DNA from: Acidimicrobiia bacterium UBA5794
GTDB lineage: Bacteria > Actinomycetota > Acidimicrobiia > Spongiisociales > UBA5794
Direction: 5' to 3'
Assembly: GCA_002418265.1 (NCBI GenBank)
Contig: DIDS01000022.1
Coordinates: forward strand, 1 to 32,210
Length of the DNA: 32,210 bases
The notes under the pieces are model-generated. The model was not told where the DNA came from. It did no database searches and worked only from the letters and a program-made list of their open reading frames with translations. Positions 1 through 8,083 of this stretch are shown here, piece after piece. Both the position numbers and the translations under genes were made by a program. The first letter of the stretch is position 1, and every line of letters begins with the position of its first letter.

Positions 1-5
1 ACGTC

Positions 6-46
6 AAGAATCACCGATTCTTACGCCACGAGACGGGTTTCCCCGT
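6..46. terminator. Two adjacent hairpins, possible terminator of an upstream gene
   Basis: The first is AAGAATC (6-12), loop ACC, GATTCTT (16-22), a perfect 7-bp stem. The second is ACGGG (33-37), loop TTTC, CCCGT (42-46), followed by TTT. They may end transcription coming from outside the window. The T-tract is short, so this is a weak call. Confidence 0.35.
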
Positions 47-346
47 TTCGGTGCTTCACGACTCATTGAGGAGTGAGGAACGTAGCTGGGAGTGGATTCG
101 GGTCGAGACTTTAGGTTCAAATCCACGTAGGCCCACCCTCGCAAACCCTTGCGGCGCAACGGTCTTCTCCCATTTCGCTTTCAGAGCGATGACCTCAGAA
201 TCGTGCCGCGTGCACATAGCGTGCACATCAGCGGCGGCGCAGGTCGACTCAAGACGGTCCGTGGCCATCTATCGAGACCTCATACGCCGGTTCCTCAACG
301 TCGCTTAACACAACAGCGCGACGCTCCTCGTACTCACTGACTCAAC

Positions 347-367
347 GGGCCGGTAGAACGCCGGCCC
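347..367 (-). terminator. GC-rich hairpin downstream of the alkylsulfatase gene
   Basis: GGGCCGG (347-353), a 7-nt loop and CCGGCCC (361-367) form a perfect 7-bp stem just beyond the stop codon of the minus-strand alkylsulfatase gene. There is no T-tract, so it is a non-canonical terminator or an mRNA 3'-end stabiliser. Confidence 0.45.
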
Positions 368-388
368 CGCCGAATGGCCACGATTTCG

Positions 389-2281
389 CTATGGGGTCGC
401 GATGTTGAACCAGAACTCGAAATCGTCGAGTAGGCCGAGGAAATCGGTGAACGCCTTTTCCTCGCCCTCGATCTCGATTGCTCCACTCCCCAGCTGGTCA
501 GCGAATGTGGCCTGACCCAGGATGACGGCGTCGATCGCCGAACGGGCCGCCGTGATGGTCGCCGTCGGCGAGTCGAAGCTCCGGTTCTTGGTGTAGTTGA
601 GAACTCCGTTACCGACCTCGAGACCGTAGAACTCGTCGGGATCGGTCAGGTTCAGATTGAACGTGTAATCGAGATCGGCAGCCTTCGGACCGTTGAGTCG
701 GACACCCAGGTAGCTGAGAAGCATCTCCGACGTCATCGACCGGGCGATGTCCCCGCTTGCAGTATTGGGTGTCGCAGCGATCTTGACTCCATCGCGCAGT
801 TCTTTCGCTGCGGAGAGATAGAAGTCCCGCCAGGTGCCGTTCTCGGCCTGATAGCCGAGCTGTTCAAGGGTGTCTGCTTGGAGGTTCTTGGCTTCGCTGT
901 TGTCGGGATCGGCGAACACGACGTTGTTCACCGCCTGAGCCACCCACCGGTACTCGCCCTTGTCGTAGTCCTCACGCGCCTTGGCCAGCACCGCGTCAGC
1001 GCCGCCCATGTACTCGACCGTCTTCTTCGCCGTCTCCACGGGTGTAAGCGGATGAAGGTTGGCCGGATTGCCATCGAACCAACCCAGGTAGTACACATAG
1101 ATCGCCTTGACGCAGTGGTTGACCGACCCGTAATAACCACGGTTCGCAAAACTGCCGCCGATCCCGTCGGGTAGTTCGATCATCTCGGCGATCTCGATGT
1201 AGGTGTACCCGTGGTTGGCGAGACGCAGCGTCTCGTCGTGCAGATACCGGTACAAATCCCGCTGGCCCTTCAGATAGGCGACGATGTTTTCCTTCCCCCA
1301 TGTCGGCCAATGATGGGAGGCAAACACGACTTCGGCATCGTCGGTCCACAGCCGGATGGCATCGTTGATATGGCGAGACCAGGCGTCGGCACTCCTTATC
1401 TTTGCCCCACGCAGCGTGTAGACGTTGTGGAGGTTGTGAGTGGCGATCTCTGCCATGCACAGGGCCTTGCTGTTAGGCAGGTAGAAACACATTTCCGCCG
1501 GTGCCTCGGCACCGGGTGTGTGTTGGAAGACGATTCGAAGACCATCGATGGTCAGCTCCTGGCCCGTTTCGGAGATGATGTCTGTGGGAGGGATGAGCGT
1601 GATCCGCCCCGACGACGTGAGCTGGCCGAGACCGGCTCCAAGCCCGCCTTGGGGATCCCAGCCAACCAGGTTGCCGTACATGTATGAGGCACGGCGCGAC
1701 ATGGCGTTGCCCAACATCACGTTCTCGCTGACCGACTCTTCCATGAAGTCCACCGGGGCCACGATCCGGACTCTGCCAGAAGACACATCCTCATCACTCA
1801 CCACTGCCCGCACGCCACCGAAATGGTCAACATGACTGTGGGTGTAGATGACGCCAACGACAGGCAGATCGTCCACGTGTTCCTTGACAAGCGCGAGGGC
1901 GGCCTCCATCGGCTCGACGCTGATCAGGGGATCAACCACGATCCAGCCTGAATCAGTCCTCAGGAAGCTGCAAACCGACAGGTCATAGCCACGGACCTGG
2001 TAGACGCCTTCGGTGACCTTGAACAGTCCGGCAATCGATGCCAGCTTCCCCTGGCGCCACAAACTCGGGTTGGCAGTGTCAGGTGCATCGCCATCGAGAA
2101 AACCCCACAGATCGATATCCCACACCACACGTCCATCGGAGCTCTTGATCTGGCCACTTCCCTCGACGATCAAACCCCGACGCGCATTCTCAAAATCGGT
2201 GTCGTCGTCGAACGGAAGCTGGTCAAGGACGCTGGCATTGGCAGCGGCCGTTGGGGTGGTAGCAGGGTTTCGATTGGCCAA
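389..2281 (-). CDS. Alkyl sulfatase, metallo-beta-lactamase fold (SdsA1/YjcS/BDS1-like)
   Basis: This is a predicted zinc-dependent hydrolase of alkyl sulfate esters (SDS-like detergents), releasing the alcohol and sulfate. The 630-residue length fits the class III alkylsulfatase family. The metallo-beta-lactamase metal motif THSHVDHFGG is at residues 147-156. The middle carries the alkylsulfatase dimerisation region and the C-terminus an SCP2-like domain. The start is TTG at 2281, chosen because GAAGGAG lies 6 bases upstream. Unlike secreted Pseudomonas SdsA1, there is no hydrophobic N-terminus, so a cytoplasmic location is inferred. It is transcribed away from the SDR-tetR operon across a 169-bp gap holding a palindromic operator, so shared control is plausible. 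The sulfatase class is well supported; the true substrate is unknown. Confidence 0.9.
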   Translation of the reverse strand: MANRNPATTPTAAANASVLDQLPFDDDTDFENARRGLIVEGSGQIKSSDGRVVWDIDLWGFLDGDAPDTANPSLWRQGKLASIAGLFKVTEGVYQVRGYDLSVCSFLRTDSGWIVVDPLISVEPMEAALALVKEHVDDLPVVGVIYTHSHVDHFGGVRAVVSDEDVSSGRVRIVAPVDFMEESVSENVMLGNAMSRRASYMYGNLVGWDPQGGLGAGLGQLTSSGRITLIPPTDIISETGQELTIDGLRIVFQHTPGAEAPAEMCFYLPNSKALCMAEIATHNLHNVYTLRGAKIRSADAWSRHINDAIRLWTDDAEVVFASHHWPTWGKENIVAYLKGQRDLYRYLHDETLRLANHGYTYIEIAEMIELPDGIGGSFANRGYYGSVNHCVKAIYVYYLGWFDGNPANLHPLTPVETAKKTVEYMGGADAVLAKAREDYDKGEYRWVAQAVNNVVFADPDNSEAKNLQADTLEQLGYQAENGTWRDFYLSAAKELRDGVKIAATPNTASGDIARSMTSEMLLSYLGVRLNGPKAADLDYTFNLNLTDPDEFYGLEVGNGVLNYTKNRSFDSPTATITAARSAIDAVILGQATFADQLGSGAIEIEGEEKAFTDFLGLLDDFEFWFNIATP

Positions 2282-2387
2282 GGTCGACTCCTTCAGAATA
2301 TGGTCCCGGAACTGAATCTACACCTCTGTGCCACGCAGCGGAATAGTGGCTCCAGCGTGCGAGATCGGGAGATCCCACCTCCAACCC

Positions 2388-2416
2388 TTGACAACCACTG
2401 AATGATCATTCATACT
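2388..2416 (+). promoter_or_regulatory. Promoter of the SDR-tetR operon with embedded palindromic operator
   Basis: A perfect -35 TTGACA (2388-2393) is followed after 17 bp by CATACT (2411-2416) as -10. The 14-bp perfect palindrome TGAATGATCATTCA (2399-2412) fills the spacer, and a related half-site ATTCATTCAT follows at 2426. A repressor bound here would block RNA polymerase. The TetR gene at the end of the operon is the obvious candidate, giving autoregulation and possibly control of the divergent sulfatase gene. Confidence 0.75.
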
Positions 2417-2450
2417 GAACGAGTATTCATTCATCATGAGGGAGCTTCTT

Positions 2451-3398
2451 ATGGGTTGGACAGCGAACGACATACCCGACCAGACAGGGCGGATCGCAAT
2501 GGTCACCGGGGCCAACGGGGGTCTCGGGCTGGAGATCTCCCGAGCCCTCGCCGCCAAGGGCTGCCACGTGGTCATGGCCGCACGCAACCAGACGAAGGCG
2601 CAGAAGGCGTTCGAGGACATACGCGCTGGCCAACCCGGGGCCTCGATCGAGATCCGTGAGCTCGATCTCGGATCGCTGGCATCTGTCGAGACACTCGCGA
2701 CCGGAGTACTCACTGGCTTCGACCGACTCGACCTCCTCATCAACAACGCCGGGGTCATGGGCATCCCGCGGGCCGAAACCTCCGACGGCTTCGAGATGCA
2801 GTTCGGCGTCAACCACCTGGGCCACTACGCCCTCACCGCCCGGCTCCTCCCCCTGCTCACCGCCACCTCCGGCTCCCGCGTCGTGGCCGTGACCAGCACG
2901 GCCCGCCACTTCGGCAAACCGGTGGATCCTGACAACCCCCATCTCAACGGCATCTACACGGAGTGGGGCGCGTATGGACAGTCGAAGTTGGCCAACCTGC
3001 ATTTTGCCTTGGGTCTTGAGCAGCGTCTGCGTCAAGCGAATGCACCAACGGAGAGCCTGGTCGCCCATCCGGGATTGTCCAATACCGACCTCCAGTCGCA
3101 CAGCGTTCGCGAGACCAACGGTGGAGCCAGCCAGCGCTTCTTCGAATGGCTCGCTCAGCACACCGGCATGTCCCCTGTGCGCGGTGCCCTCCCCCAGCTC
3201 CGGGCTGCAACCGACCCCAAGGCTCACGGCGGCGAGCTCTATGCCCCTCGCTTCGGGAACAACGGTCCCGCGGTGCGGCGCCCCTTGGTTGGTCGATCCC
3301 ACAACCAGGACGCCATCGACACGCTCTTCGCAGTCTCGGAGGCAGAGACAGGGCTCGCCATCGACGTTGCCTCGGCAATGGCGGAGCCACAGTCTTGA
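2451..3398 (+). CDS. Short-chain dehydrogenase/reductase (retinol/protochlorophyllide reductase-like)
   Basis: This is an NAD(P)-dependent oxidoreductase of the classical SDR family, 315 residues. The cofactor motif TGANGGLG is at residues 19-26, NNAG at 98-101, the catalytic Ser near 149 and YGQSK (Y175, K179) as the active site. The N-terminus MGWTANDIPDQTGR is typical of this subgroup. I chose ATG 2451 over ATG 2436 because GAGGGAG (2438-2444) sits 6 bases ahead of it, and because 2436 lies only about 13 bases behind the expected transcription start. It is co-transcribed with the TetR gene, whose start overlaps its stop. A role in oxidising an alcohol released by the divergent alkylsulfatase is attractive but only inferred; the substrate cannot be read from sequence. 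Confidence 0.9.
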   Translation: MGWTANDIPDQTGRIAMVTGANGGLGLEISRALAAKGCHVVMAARNQTKAQKAFEDIRAGQPGASIEIRELDLGSLASVETLATGVLTGFDRLDLLINNAGVMGIPRAETSDGFEMQFGVNHLGHYALTARLLPLLTATSGSRVVAVTSTARHFGKPVDPDNPHLNGIYTEWGAYGQSKLANLHFALGLEQRLRQANAPTESLVAHPGLSNTDLQSHSVRETNGGASQRFFEWLAQHTGMSPVRGALPQLRAATDPKAHGGELYAPRFGNNGPAVRRPLVGRSHNQDAIDTLFAVSEAETGLAIDVASAMAEPQS

Positions 3399-3946
3399 CC
3401 ACCACAAGAGTTGACCGCCCAGCCCTGGTTCGACGGGCCATGGTCGACCTTGTCGCCGAACACGGCCTTCACGGAACAAGCATGAGCATGATCGCCGAGC
3501 AGGCGGGGGTGGCCACCGGTACGGCCTACGTCCATTACGACTCGAAAGAAGCGCTTTTGGTGGCCGCTTTTGTAGAGGTGAAGACCGGCCTTGGCAGAGC
3601 AGCGCTCCATGAGGTCGACCTGTCGGCCGAACCACACACAGTGTTCGAGGAGGTGTGGCGCAACTGCCACCGCTACCTCAGCCACGACCCCTCCATCGCT
3701 GGCTTCCTACTTCAGGTCGAGGTCTCCCCGTTCCGGAAGGTGGCGCACGACGCTTTGCCCGGTGACGACCCTCTGACCAGTGCAGCAGAGGGTCTCGGTG
3801 CATACTTGGTTGACCTCCCCGCAGAAGTCCTCTATGACCTGAGTCTGGCCCCAGCCGTCCGTCTGGTCGCGTCGGGGACAGCCCTCTCCGAAACCGACTT
3901 GAGCACCGTCATCGAGTCCTGCTGGCGCGCGGTCGCCAAGGCGTGA
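3395..3946 (+). CDS. TetR-family transcriptional repressor
   Basis: This is a 183-residue one-component regulator with the TetR N-terminal helix-turn-helix: MSMIAEQAGVATGTAYVHYD followed by SKEALL. The C-terminal ligand-binding domain is, as usual, poorly conserved. The start is TTG at 3395, overlapping the TGA stop of the SDR gene (TTGA), with GGAG at 3382. An in-frame upstream extension exists to 3146 but would run through the SDR gene and add no domain, so I rejected it. It probably binds the TGAATGATCATTCA palindrome at 2399 and represses its own operon. The inducer may be a hydrophobic alcohol, aldehyde or detergent, which is inference from the neighbouring genes. Confidence 0.88.
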   Translation: MTTTRVDRPALVRRAMVDLVAEHGLHGTSMSMIAEQAGVATGTAYVHYDSKEALLVAAFVEVKTGLGRAALHEVDLSAEPHTVFEEVWRNCHRYLSHDPSIAGFLLQVEVSPFRKVAHDALPGDDPLTSAAEGLGAYLVDLPAEVLYDLSLAPAVRLVASGTALSETDLSTVIESCWRAVAKA

Positions 3947-4133
3947 TCCAACACGTTGATGGCAACCCAGGACGAATCATCGCCCGTCGTTGCCCGTCTC
4001 ATCGGCTGGGAATGGGTCTGCCCCGAGCATGCCACGTTCGGTATCCACATAGGCAACTGTTCGACCATCTCCGTGGGTGCAGCAAATCCGGCGCCGAGTT
4101 CTTGGTTGCGGCAAAGCGCGACGGTTCAACGCT

Positions 4134-6158
4134 TCATGACACCGAGACGCGCCTCATCGACATGGCGTTGACGGCCACGATGATCGTCGACAGTGACATC
4201 AGGATTGCACCCATCGCAGGTGACAGGACGATTCCTGCGCTGACGCCAACCCCAGCCGCCAAGGGGATCGCGATGACGTTGTATCCGGTGGCCCAAACGA
4301 GGTTCTGCACCATTTTGGACCGCGTCAGCCTCGAGAGGCGCAGCGCCTTTGCAACACCGGTGGGGTCGTCATCGACAAGAACCAGATCTGCTGACTCGAT
4401 CGCAACATTGGTCCCGGCTCCGATCGCGATGCCGAGATCGGCTTCGAGGAGTGCTGGCGCGTCGTTGATCCCGTCTCCGACAAATGCAACCCTCCCCTCG
4501 GTTTGGAGTTCTTGGACGATCTTTGACTTCTCTTCCGGTCGGACTCGTGCGTGATAGCGGTCGATTCCAAGTTCTCCAGCAACCGTCCTTGCAACGGCTT
4601 CAGCATCTCCGGTGACCATGACGGGCGTGATCCCCATTTCGACCAATTCGGAAACGGCACGACGCGCGGAGGGTCGTATCTGATCCGCCAATGCGAACAC
4701 GGCAACGATCTCGTCATCCCTGCCCAAAGCCACAGGGGTGTCGCCTCGCTCATCTGCTTCGTCGAGTGCCTGTCGCAATCTCGGGTCGAGTGCCTCCATG
4801 TCGTCCGCCACCCATTCCGGTTTGCCGACCTTCCACGAAACGGAGTCGACCGTTCCGGTGATACCTTCACCCGCAACGGCTGTGACATCGGTAGCCGTCG
4901 GTACAACGCTCCCATGGTCCATGGCTTCTTGGACAATTGCTGTCGCTATGGGGTGCTCGGAGTTCTGTTCAAGGCTCCCGGCAATACTGAGCGCAGCGTC
5001 CTTGTCGATGCTCGAAACGACGGCAGACACACCGAATCGACCCTCAGTGAGTGTGCCTGTCTTGTCGAAAGCGACGAACCGGATATCTCTGCCCCGTTCG
5101 AATGCCTCCCGGTTGCGTACCAGCACTCCGTTGTTGGCAGCCATGGTCGTGGCATTCGCGGTAACCAGCGGAATGGCAAGTCCAAGAGCGTGGGGGCAAG
5201 CGATCACGAGAACCGTCACCATTCGAGTGACAGCGAATGTGGGGTCATCGTCGATTATCAGCCACACAATGAGGGTGGGAATCGCCACCCCGATGGCTAT
5301 GAATGTCAGCCAGCCTGCCGCTCTATCGGCGAGTACCTGGTACTGGCTCCTCGAGGTTTGAGCATCTGCAACGAGACGCATGATCTGCGACAGGGCGGTG
5401 TCGTCACCAACGCGTGACACGTGAATCGTGACAACACCTTCGCCGTTGATCGATCCGGCGACCATCTCTGCACCGACATCCTTGGTGACGGGTTTTGATT
5501 CGCCGGTGAGAAAGGCTTCGTTCGCCGATGTACGACCCTCGATGATGTCGCCGTCGATCGGCACCTGCTCACCGGGGCGAATGACGATGCGGTTCCCCAC
5601 TCTGAGCTGGGATACCTCGACATCGGTGATCGAACCGTCGTCGTTGATCAGGTGGGCCGTATCGGGAAGGAGCTTCGCAAGTTCGTCGAGTGCCGATGAA
5701 GCTGACTCGACCGATCGCATCTCGACCCAATGACCGAGGAGCATGATGTCGATGAGGGTGGCGAGCTCCCAATAGAAATCCTTGCCGGGAAAGCCCAATG
5801 TGACGGCCAACGAGAACACATAGGACACGGTGATGGCGACACTGATGAGGGTCATCATGCCGGGCTGGCGGTCGCGCAATTCCGCCAATGCACCCTTGAG
5901 GAAGGGTCCGCCGCCATAGACGAAGAGAATGGTCGCCAGAACGGGGGTGATCAGATCTGATCCGAAGAATGAGATGGCGTCGTAGCGGAACCAGACCTGG
6001 ATCTGGTCCGAGAAGTACAGGATGGGCACCGTCAACAAGACGCTGACCAGCAGACGGTCCCGGAACATCTCCGGCGAGTGGCCTTCGTGCTTGTCGTGCT
6101 GGCCGCTGTGATCCTCGTGCGTCGCGCTCGTATCCGAGTCGTGTGCAGAGTGGGTCAT
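4134..6158 (-). CDS. copB: P1B-type copper-exporting ATPase, CopB-like
   Basis: This is an inner-membrane heavy-metal pump of about 674 residues. The transmembrane metal motif is CPH (IACPHALGLAIP, about residues 319-330), which marks the CopB-type P1B-3 subgroup rather than the CPC type. The N-terminus is His-rich with no Cys-containing HMA domain, again CopB-like. The phosphorylation motif DKTGTLTEG lies near 365, the actuator motif TGES near 218, and MVTGD and GDGINDAPAL complete the ATP-binding core. ATG 6158 is chosen over TTG 6170 because GGAG lies 6 bases upstream. It diverges from the BlaI-type repressor gene across a 153-bp region with several inverted repeats, implying shared control. 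The metal (Cu+, Cu2+ or Ag+) is inferred from the subgroup. Confidence 0.92.
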   Translation of the reverse strand: MTHSAHDSDTSATHEDHSGQHDKHEGHSPEMFRDRLLVSVLLTVPILYFSDQIQVWFRYDAISFFGSDLITPVLATILFVYGGGPFLKGALAELRDRQPGMMTLISVAITVSYVFSLAVTLGFPGKDFYWELATLIDIMLLGHWVEMRSVESASSALDELAKLLPDTAHLINDDGSITDVEVSQLRVGNRIVIRPGEQVPIDGDIIEGRTSANEAFLTGESKPVTKDVGAEMVAGSINGEGVVTIHVSRVGDDTALSQIMRLVADAQTSRSQYQVLADRAAGWLTFIAIGVAIPTLIVWLIIDDDPTFAVTRMVTVLVIACPHALGLAIPLVTANATTMAANNGVLVRNREAFERGRDIRFVAFDKTGTLTEGRFGVSAVVSSIDKDAALSIAGSLEQNSEHPIATAIVQEAMDHGSVVPTATDVTAVAGEGITGTVDSVSWKVGKPEWVADDMEALDPRLRQALDEADERGDTPVALGRDDEIVAVFALADQIRPSARRAVSELVEMGITPVMVTGDAEAVARTVAGELGIDRYHARVRPEEKSKIVQELQTEGRVAFVGDGINDAPALLEADLGIAIGAGTNVAIESADLVLVDDDPTGVAKALRLSRLTRSKMVQNLVWATGYNVIAIPLAAGVGVSAGIVLSPAMGAILMSLSTIIVAVNAMSMRRVSVS

Positions 6159-6182
6159 GTCGTTCTCCAAGCGAGGTGAGAT

Positions 6183-6201
6183 CTACGAGTCTACGTCGTA
6201 G
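6183..6201. promoter_or_regulatory. Operator copy 1: CTACGA-N7-TCGTAG
   Basis: CTACGA (6183-6188), 7-bp spacer, TCGTAG (6196-6201) is a perfect 6-bp inverted repeat just upstream of the copB start. It overlaps a possible minus-strand -10 (TACGAC) that has TTGAAC 17 bp upstream as -35. The same arrangement recurs at 8695 and, with one mismatch, at 9077. It is the likely binding site of the BlaI/CopY-family repressor encoded at 6312. Confidence 0.7.
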
Positions 6202-6234
6202 AGGTAGGCGGGTGGACGTTCAAGAATCGGAACA

Positions 6235-6275
6235 ATGACGGGTAATCGTCATCAGTTTCCTACATTGTGTCGTAG
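6235..6275. promoter_or_regulatory. Additional inverted repeats in the copB/blaI divergent region
   Basis: Two more dyads lie between the divergent genes. ATGACG (6235-6240), a 6-bp spacer and CGTCAT (6247-6252) form one. CTACATTGTGTCGTAG (6260-6275) has matching CTAC/GTAG outer arms and resembles the TACA..TGTA core of CopY/BlaI-family operators. They lie just ahead of the repressor gene and could serve its autoregulation. Confidence 0.45.
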
Positions 6276-6311
6276 TATCGCCATCGCATCCAACTGATTG
6301 AAAGGGTCCAT

Positions 6312-6662
6312 GTGTCGAGAGCTCCATTCCTTGAGAACACCATCATGGACATCCTGTGGGACACCGATGTTCCGCTTACTCCCAGCGCCGTGCAAGAGCG
6401 CCTTCCTGAGGAGCGAATGGTTGAGTACACCACGGTCATGACGGTGCTCGCACGGCTCTGGAAGAAGGGCCGCCTTGCAAGGGAACGCACCGGACGAGCG
6501 TATGCATACCACCCGGTCCTGAACCGGAGCGAGCATGCTGCGAGACGGATGGAAGAGATCCTTGAGACGGCAGGGGATCGGTCCACCGCCCTTGCCAGGT
6601 TCACTGAGCAGCTCTCGGCTTCGGAGCGAAAGAAGCTCAAGTCGTTCTTGGAGCGTGAATGA
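6312..6662 (+). CDS. BlaI/MecI/CopY-family transcriptional repressor
   Basis: This 116-residue winged-helix repressor shows the family pattern: N-terminal FLENTIMDILWDTD, recognition region YTTVMTVLARLWKKGRL and wing RTGRAYAYHP, then a C-terminal dimerisation helix bundle. The GTG start at 6312 has AAAGGG 5 bases upstream. It contains no cysteine, so it lacks the CxC metal pairs of classical CopY and probably does not sense copper directly. Its stop overlaps the start of the membrane metallopeptidase gene (ATGA), the layout of BlaI-BlaR1 pairs in which the protease cleaves the repressor. The neighbours are copper genes, not a beta-lactamase, so control of copper defence is inferred. Confidence 0.9.
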   Translation: MSRAPFLENTIMDILWDTDVPLTPSAVQERLPEERMVEYTTVMTVLARLWKKGRLARERTGRAYAYHPVLNRSEHAARRMEEILETAGDRSTALARFTEQLSASERKKLKSFLERE

Positions 6663-7531
6663 TCAGAGAGCTTCTTCCCGAGATGCTTGTCCTGGCAACT
6701 GCAGGCCTGGTCGCGCTGCCAATTGTTGCACTACGTGTCCGGGCAGCTTTTCGTCCAGTCGAGTTGACCCGGTTCAATGCTGTGACCATGTCCAGCGGCA
6801 TGATCTTCCTGCTCATTGCGCTGTTGCTGTGCTCGGTGCCACTCGTCGTGACCATTGGCGGAGGCTCCGTCATCGACCGACACTTCTTCCCTGGAGGCGC
6901 GCTCATCGGCTGGGTTTCGGCTCTCGGTGCCGTTCTGCTGATGGTGGCGTTCATCGTCGGGTTCCGGAGGGCGTGGAAGGTGGAGACCAAACTGACCATT
7001 GAGGAGGGGATCGGTGTTCACCACGATATGGGTACCTATCGGATGGTCATTCTCAAGGTTGCTCAACCACTCGCCTATGCGATTGGTGGAAACGATCCAC
7101 AGGTTGTCATCACCACCGGGCTGGTTGAGGTCCTCACGCCGTGCGAGGTTGCGGCAGTTGTTGAACACGAGGCTGCCCACCTTTCGCTCGGCCACCGACC
7201 GCACCTGATCCTGATCGGCATGCTCAAGCCGATTGCCTCGATATTTGCTCCGGCCAGAAAGCTCGTGGATGCAGCGCTGTTGGCATTGGAGACAGCGGCA
7301 GATTCACGTACGCGTGACCTCACCTCCACACGTGGGGCCTTGCTCAAACTCAGCGGCGTCGCAGCAGCACCAGGAGTCGCTGCCTTCACGGCAGGCGATG
7401 TTGTCGCCAGGCTCAACGCGATGGACGAATTCGATCGGCCCCTGTCCCTCCCCACCCGCGCTGGCATGTACGCAATGGCGTGTGGATTGGTTGGAATCTC
7501 TCTCACGACCCTGGTCGTCTTTTGGCTCTGA
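6659..7531 (+). CDS. Integral-membrane zinc metallopeptidase, M56 (BlaR1)/M48-like
   Basis: This is a 290-residue membrane protease. Hydrophobic segments lie near residues 8-29, 43-66, 82-102 and 268-288. The zinc motif HEAAH is at 170-174, with E211 in the sequence ETAAD as the probable third ligand, as in M48/M56 peptidases. There is no C-terminal penicillin-binding sensor domain, so it is not a complete BlaR1. It overlaps the repressor gene by 4 bases, so the two are translationally coupled. The likely job is inactivating the repressor in response to a membrane or periplasmic signal, by analogy with BlaR1/MecR1. That copper is the signal is inference from the flanking genes. General membrane-protein quality control (HtpX-like) is an alternative. 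Confidence 0.8.
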   Translation: MIRELLPEMLVLATAGLVALPIVALRVRAAFRPVELTRFNAVTMSSGMIFLLIALLLCSVPLVVTIGGGSVIDRHFFPGGALIGWVSALGAVLLMVAFIVGFRRAWKVETKLTIEEGIGVHHDMGTYRMVILKVAQPLAYAIGGNDPQVVITTGLVEVLTPCEVAAVVEHEAAHLSLGHRPHLILIGMLKPIASIFAPARKLVDAALLALETAADSRTRDLTSTRGALLKLSGVAAAPGVAAFTAGDVVARLNAMDEFDRPLSLPTRAGMYAMACGLVGISLTTLVVFWL

Positions 7532-7571
7532 TCATGGAGGGCAACCACCACATGACCACCGAGCCCCGCAC

Positions 7572-7646
7572 ATGGTCATCTCGATCCTCTTCAGGTTGGT
7601 ACTGATCATGGTGACCAGCCCCGACCCCGTGGGAGTCGCATCATGA
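7572..7646 (+). CDS. Possible 24-residue hydrophobic peptide ahead of the cytochrome gene
   Basis: An ATG at 7572 opens a frame whose first 14 residues are hydrophobic (MVISILFRLVLIMV). Its TGA overlaps the cytochrome c start as ATGA, which would couple translation. There is no clear ribosome-binding site, and the 111-bp gap could instead be plain leader. I recognise no family. Confidence 0.25.
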   Translation: MVISILFRLVLIMVTSPDPVGVAS

Positions 7647-8062
7647 TTCGAAAGCACGCCGCATGGATCGCCATTGGAGCACTCGTGGTGATCATCGTCA
7701 TTGGAGTCGTTGCGTTCGGTAACACAACGCCGGAGGATGATGCCGGAACGGGTATTCCGCCACAGGATCCGGGCCTTGTGGCGGCAGGAGCGCCTCTCTA
7801 CCAGGCGAACTGTGCTTCATGCCATGGTGAAGACCTACGTGGAACGTCCAAGGGACCGTCACACCTGTCGATCATCTACGAACCGAATCACCATGGTGAC
7901 ATGGCATTCGTTCTCGCTGCAAAGAACGGGGTTCAGGCACATCACTGGCGGTTTGGCAACATGGAGCCGGTCCCGGGACTCTCAGATGAGGACCTCGCAG
8001 CGATCGTTGCATACGTACGCAGCATCCAACGTGAAGAAGGCTTTGAGCCGTATCCGCCATAG
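7643..8062 (+). CDS. Membrane-anchored monoheme cytochrome c
   Basis: This is a 139-residue class I cytochrome c with one N-terminal membrane segment (about residues 8-26) and an extracytoplasmic heme domain. The heme attachment motif CASCH is at residues 57-61, and Met107 in GNMEPVPG is the likely axial ligand. The C-terminal helix LSDEDLAAIVAYVRSIQ is typical of the fold. It lies in the same direction as the repressor-protease pair and convergent with the cupredoxin gene. In this setting it may exchange electrons with the cupredoxin, which is inference. No oxidase genes are present in the window. Confidence 0.88.
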   Translation: MIRKHAAWIAIGALVVIIVIGVVAFGNTTPEDDAGTGIPPQDPGLVAAGAPLYQANCASCHGEDLRGTSKGPSHLSIIYEPNHHGDMAFVLAAKNGVQAHHWRFGNMEPVPGLSDEDLAAIVAYVRSIQREEGFEPYPP

Positions 8063-8064
8063 AA

Positions 8065-8083
8065 CTGACCCTGTTGGGTTCAG
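8065..8083. terminator. Hairpin between convergent cytochrome and cupredoxin genes
   Basis: CTGACCC, loop TGTT, GGGTTCAG forms a stem with one bulge in the 17-bp gap between the two stop codons, overlapping the cupredoxin stop. It could serve both directions. There is no clear T-tract. Confidence 0.4.

Larger units (their letters stand above)
1..388. other. Gene-free left edge
   Basis: I see no convincing gene here. Short open frames on both strands overlap each other and have no ribosome-binding site or recognisable family. The stretch holds two small hairpins at 6-46, a tRNA-3'-end-like string near 108-137 that does not fold as a tRNA, and a GC-rich hairpin at 347-367 behind the alkylsulfatase gene. 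Confidence 0.6.

Noticed and set aside
108..137. tRNA 3'-end-like string (AGGTTCAAATCC then GTAGGCCCACC)
   Set aside because: The T-stem has mismatches (TTAGG against CCACG), and no complementary 5' acceptor strand (GGGCCTA) lies upstream. At most a degraded fragment.
2427..3635. 402-residue open frame on the minus strand opposite the SDR gene
   Set aside because: Low-complexity Arg/Gly-rich translation with no motifs. The plus-strand SDR and TetR genes have clear families, promoter and ribosome-binding sites.
6312..7531. Beta-lactam resistance (BlaI-BlaR1)
   Set aside because: No penicillin-binding sensor domain and no beta-lactamase beside it. The only metallo-beta-lactamase-fold gene (389-2281) is an alkylsulfatase.
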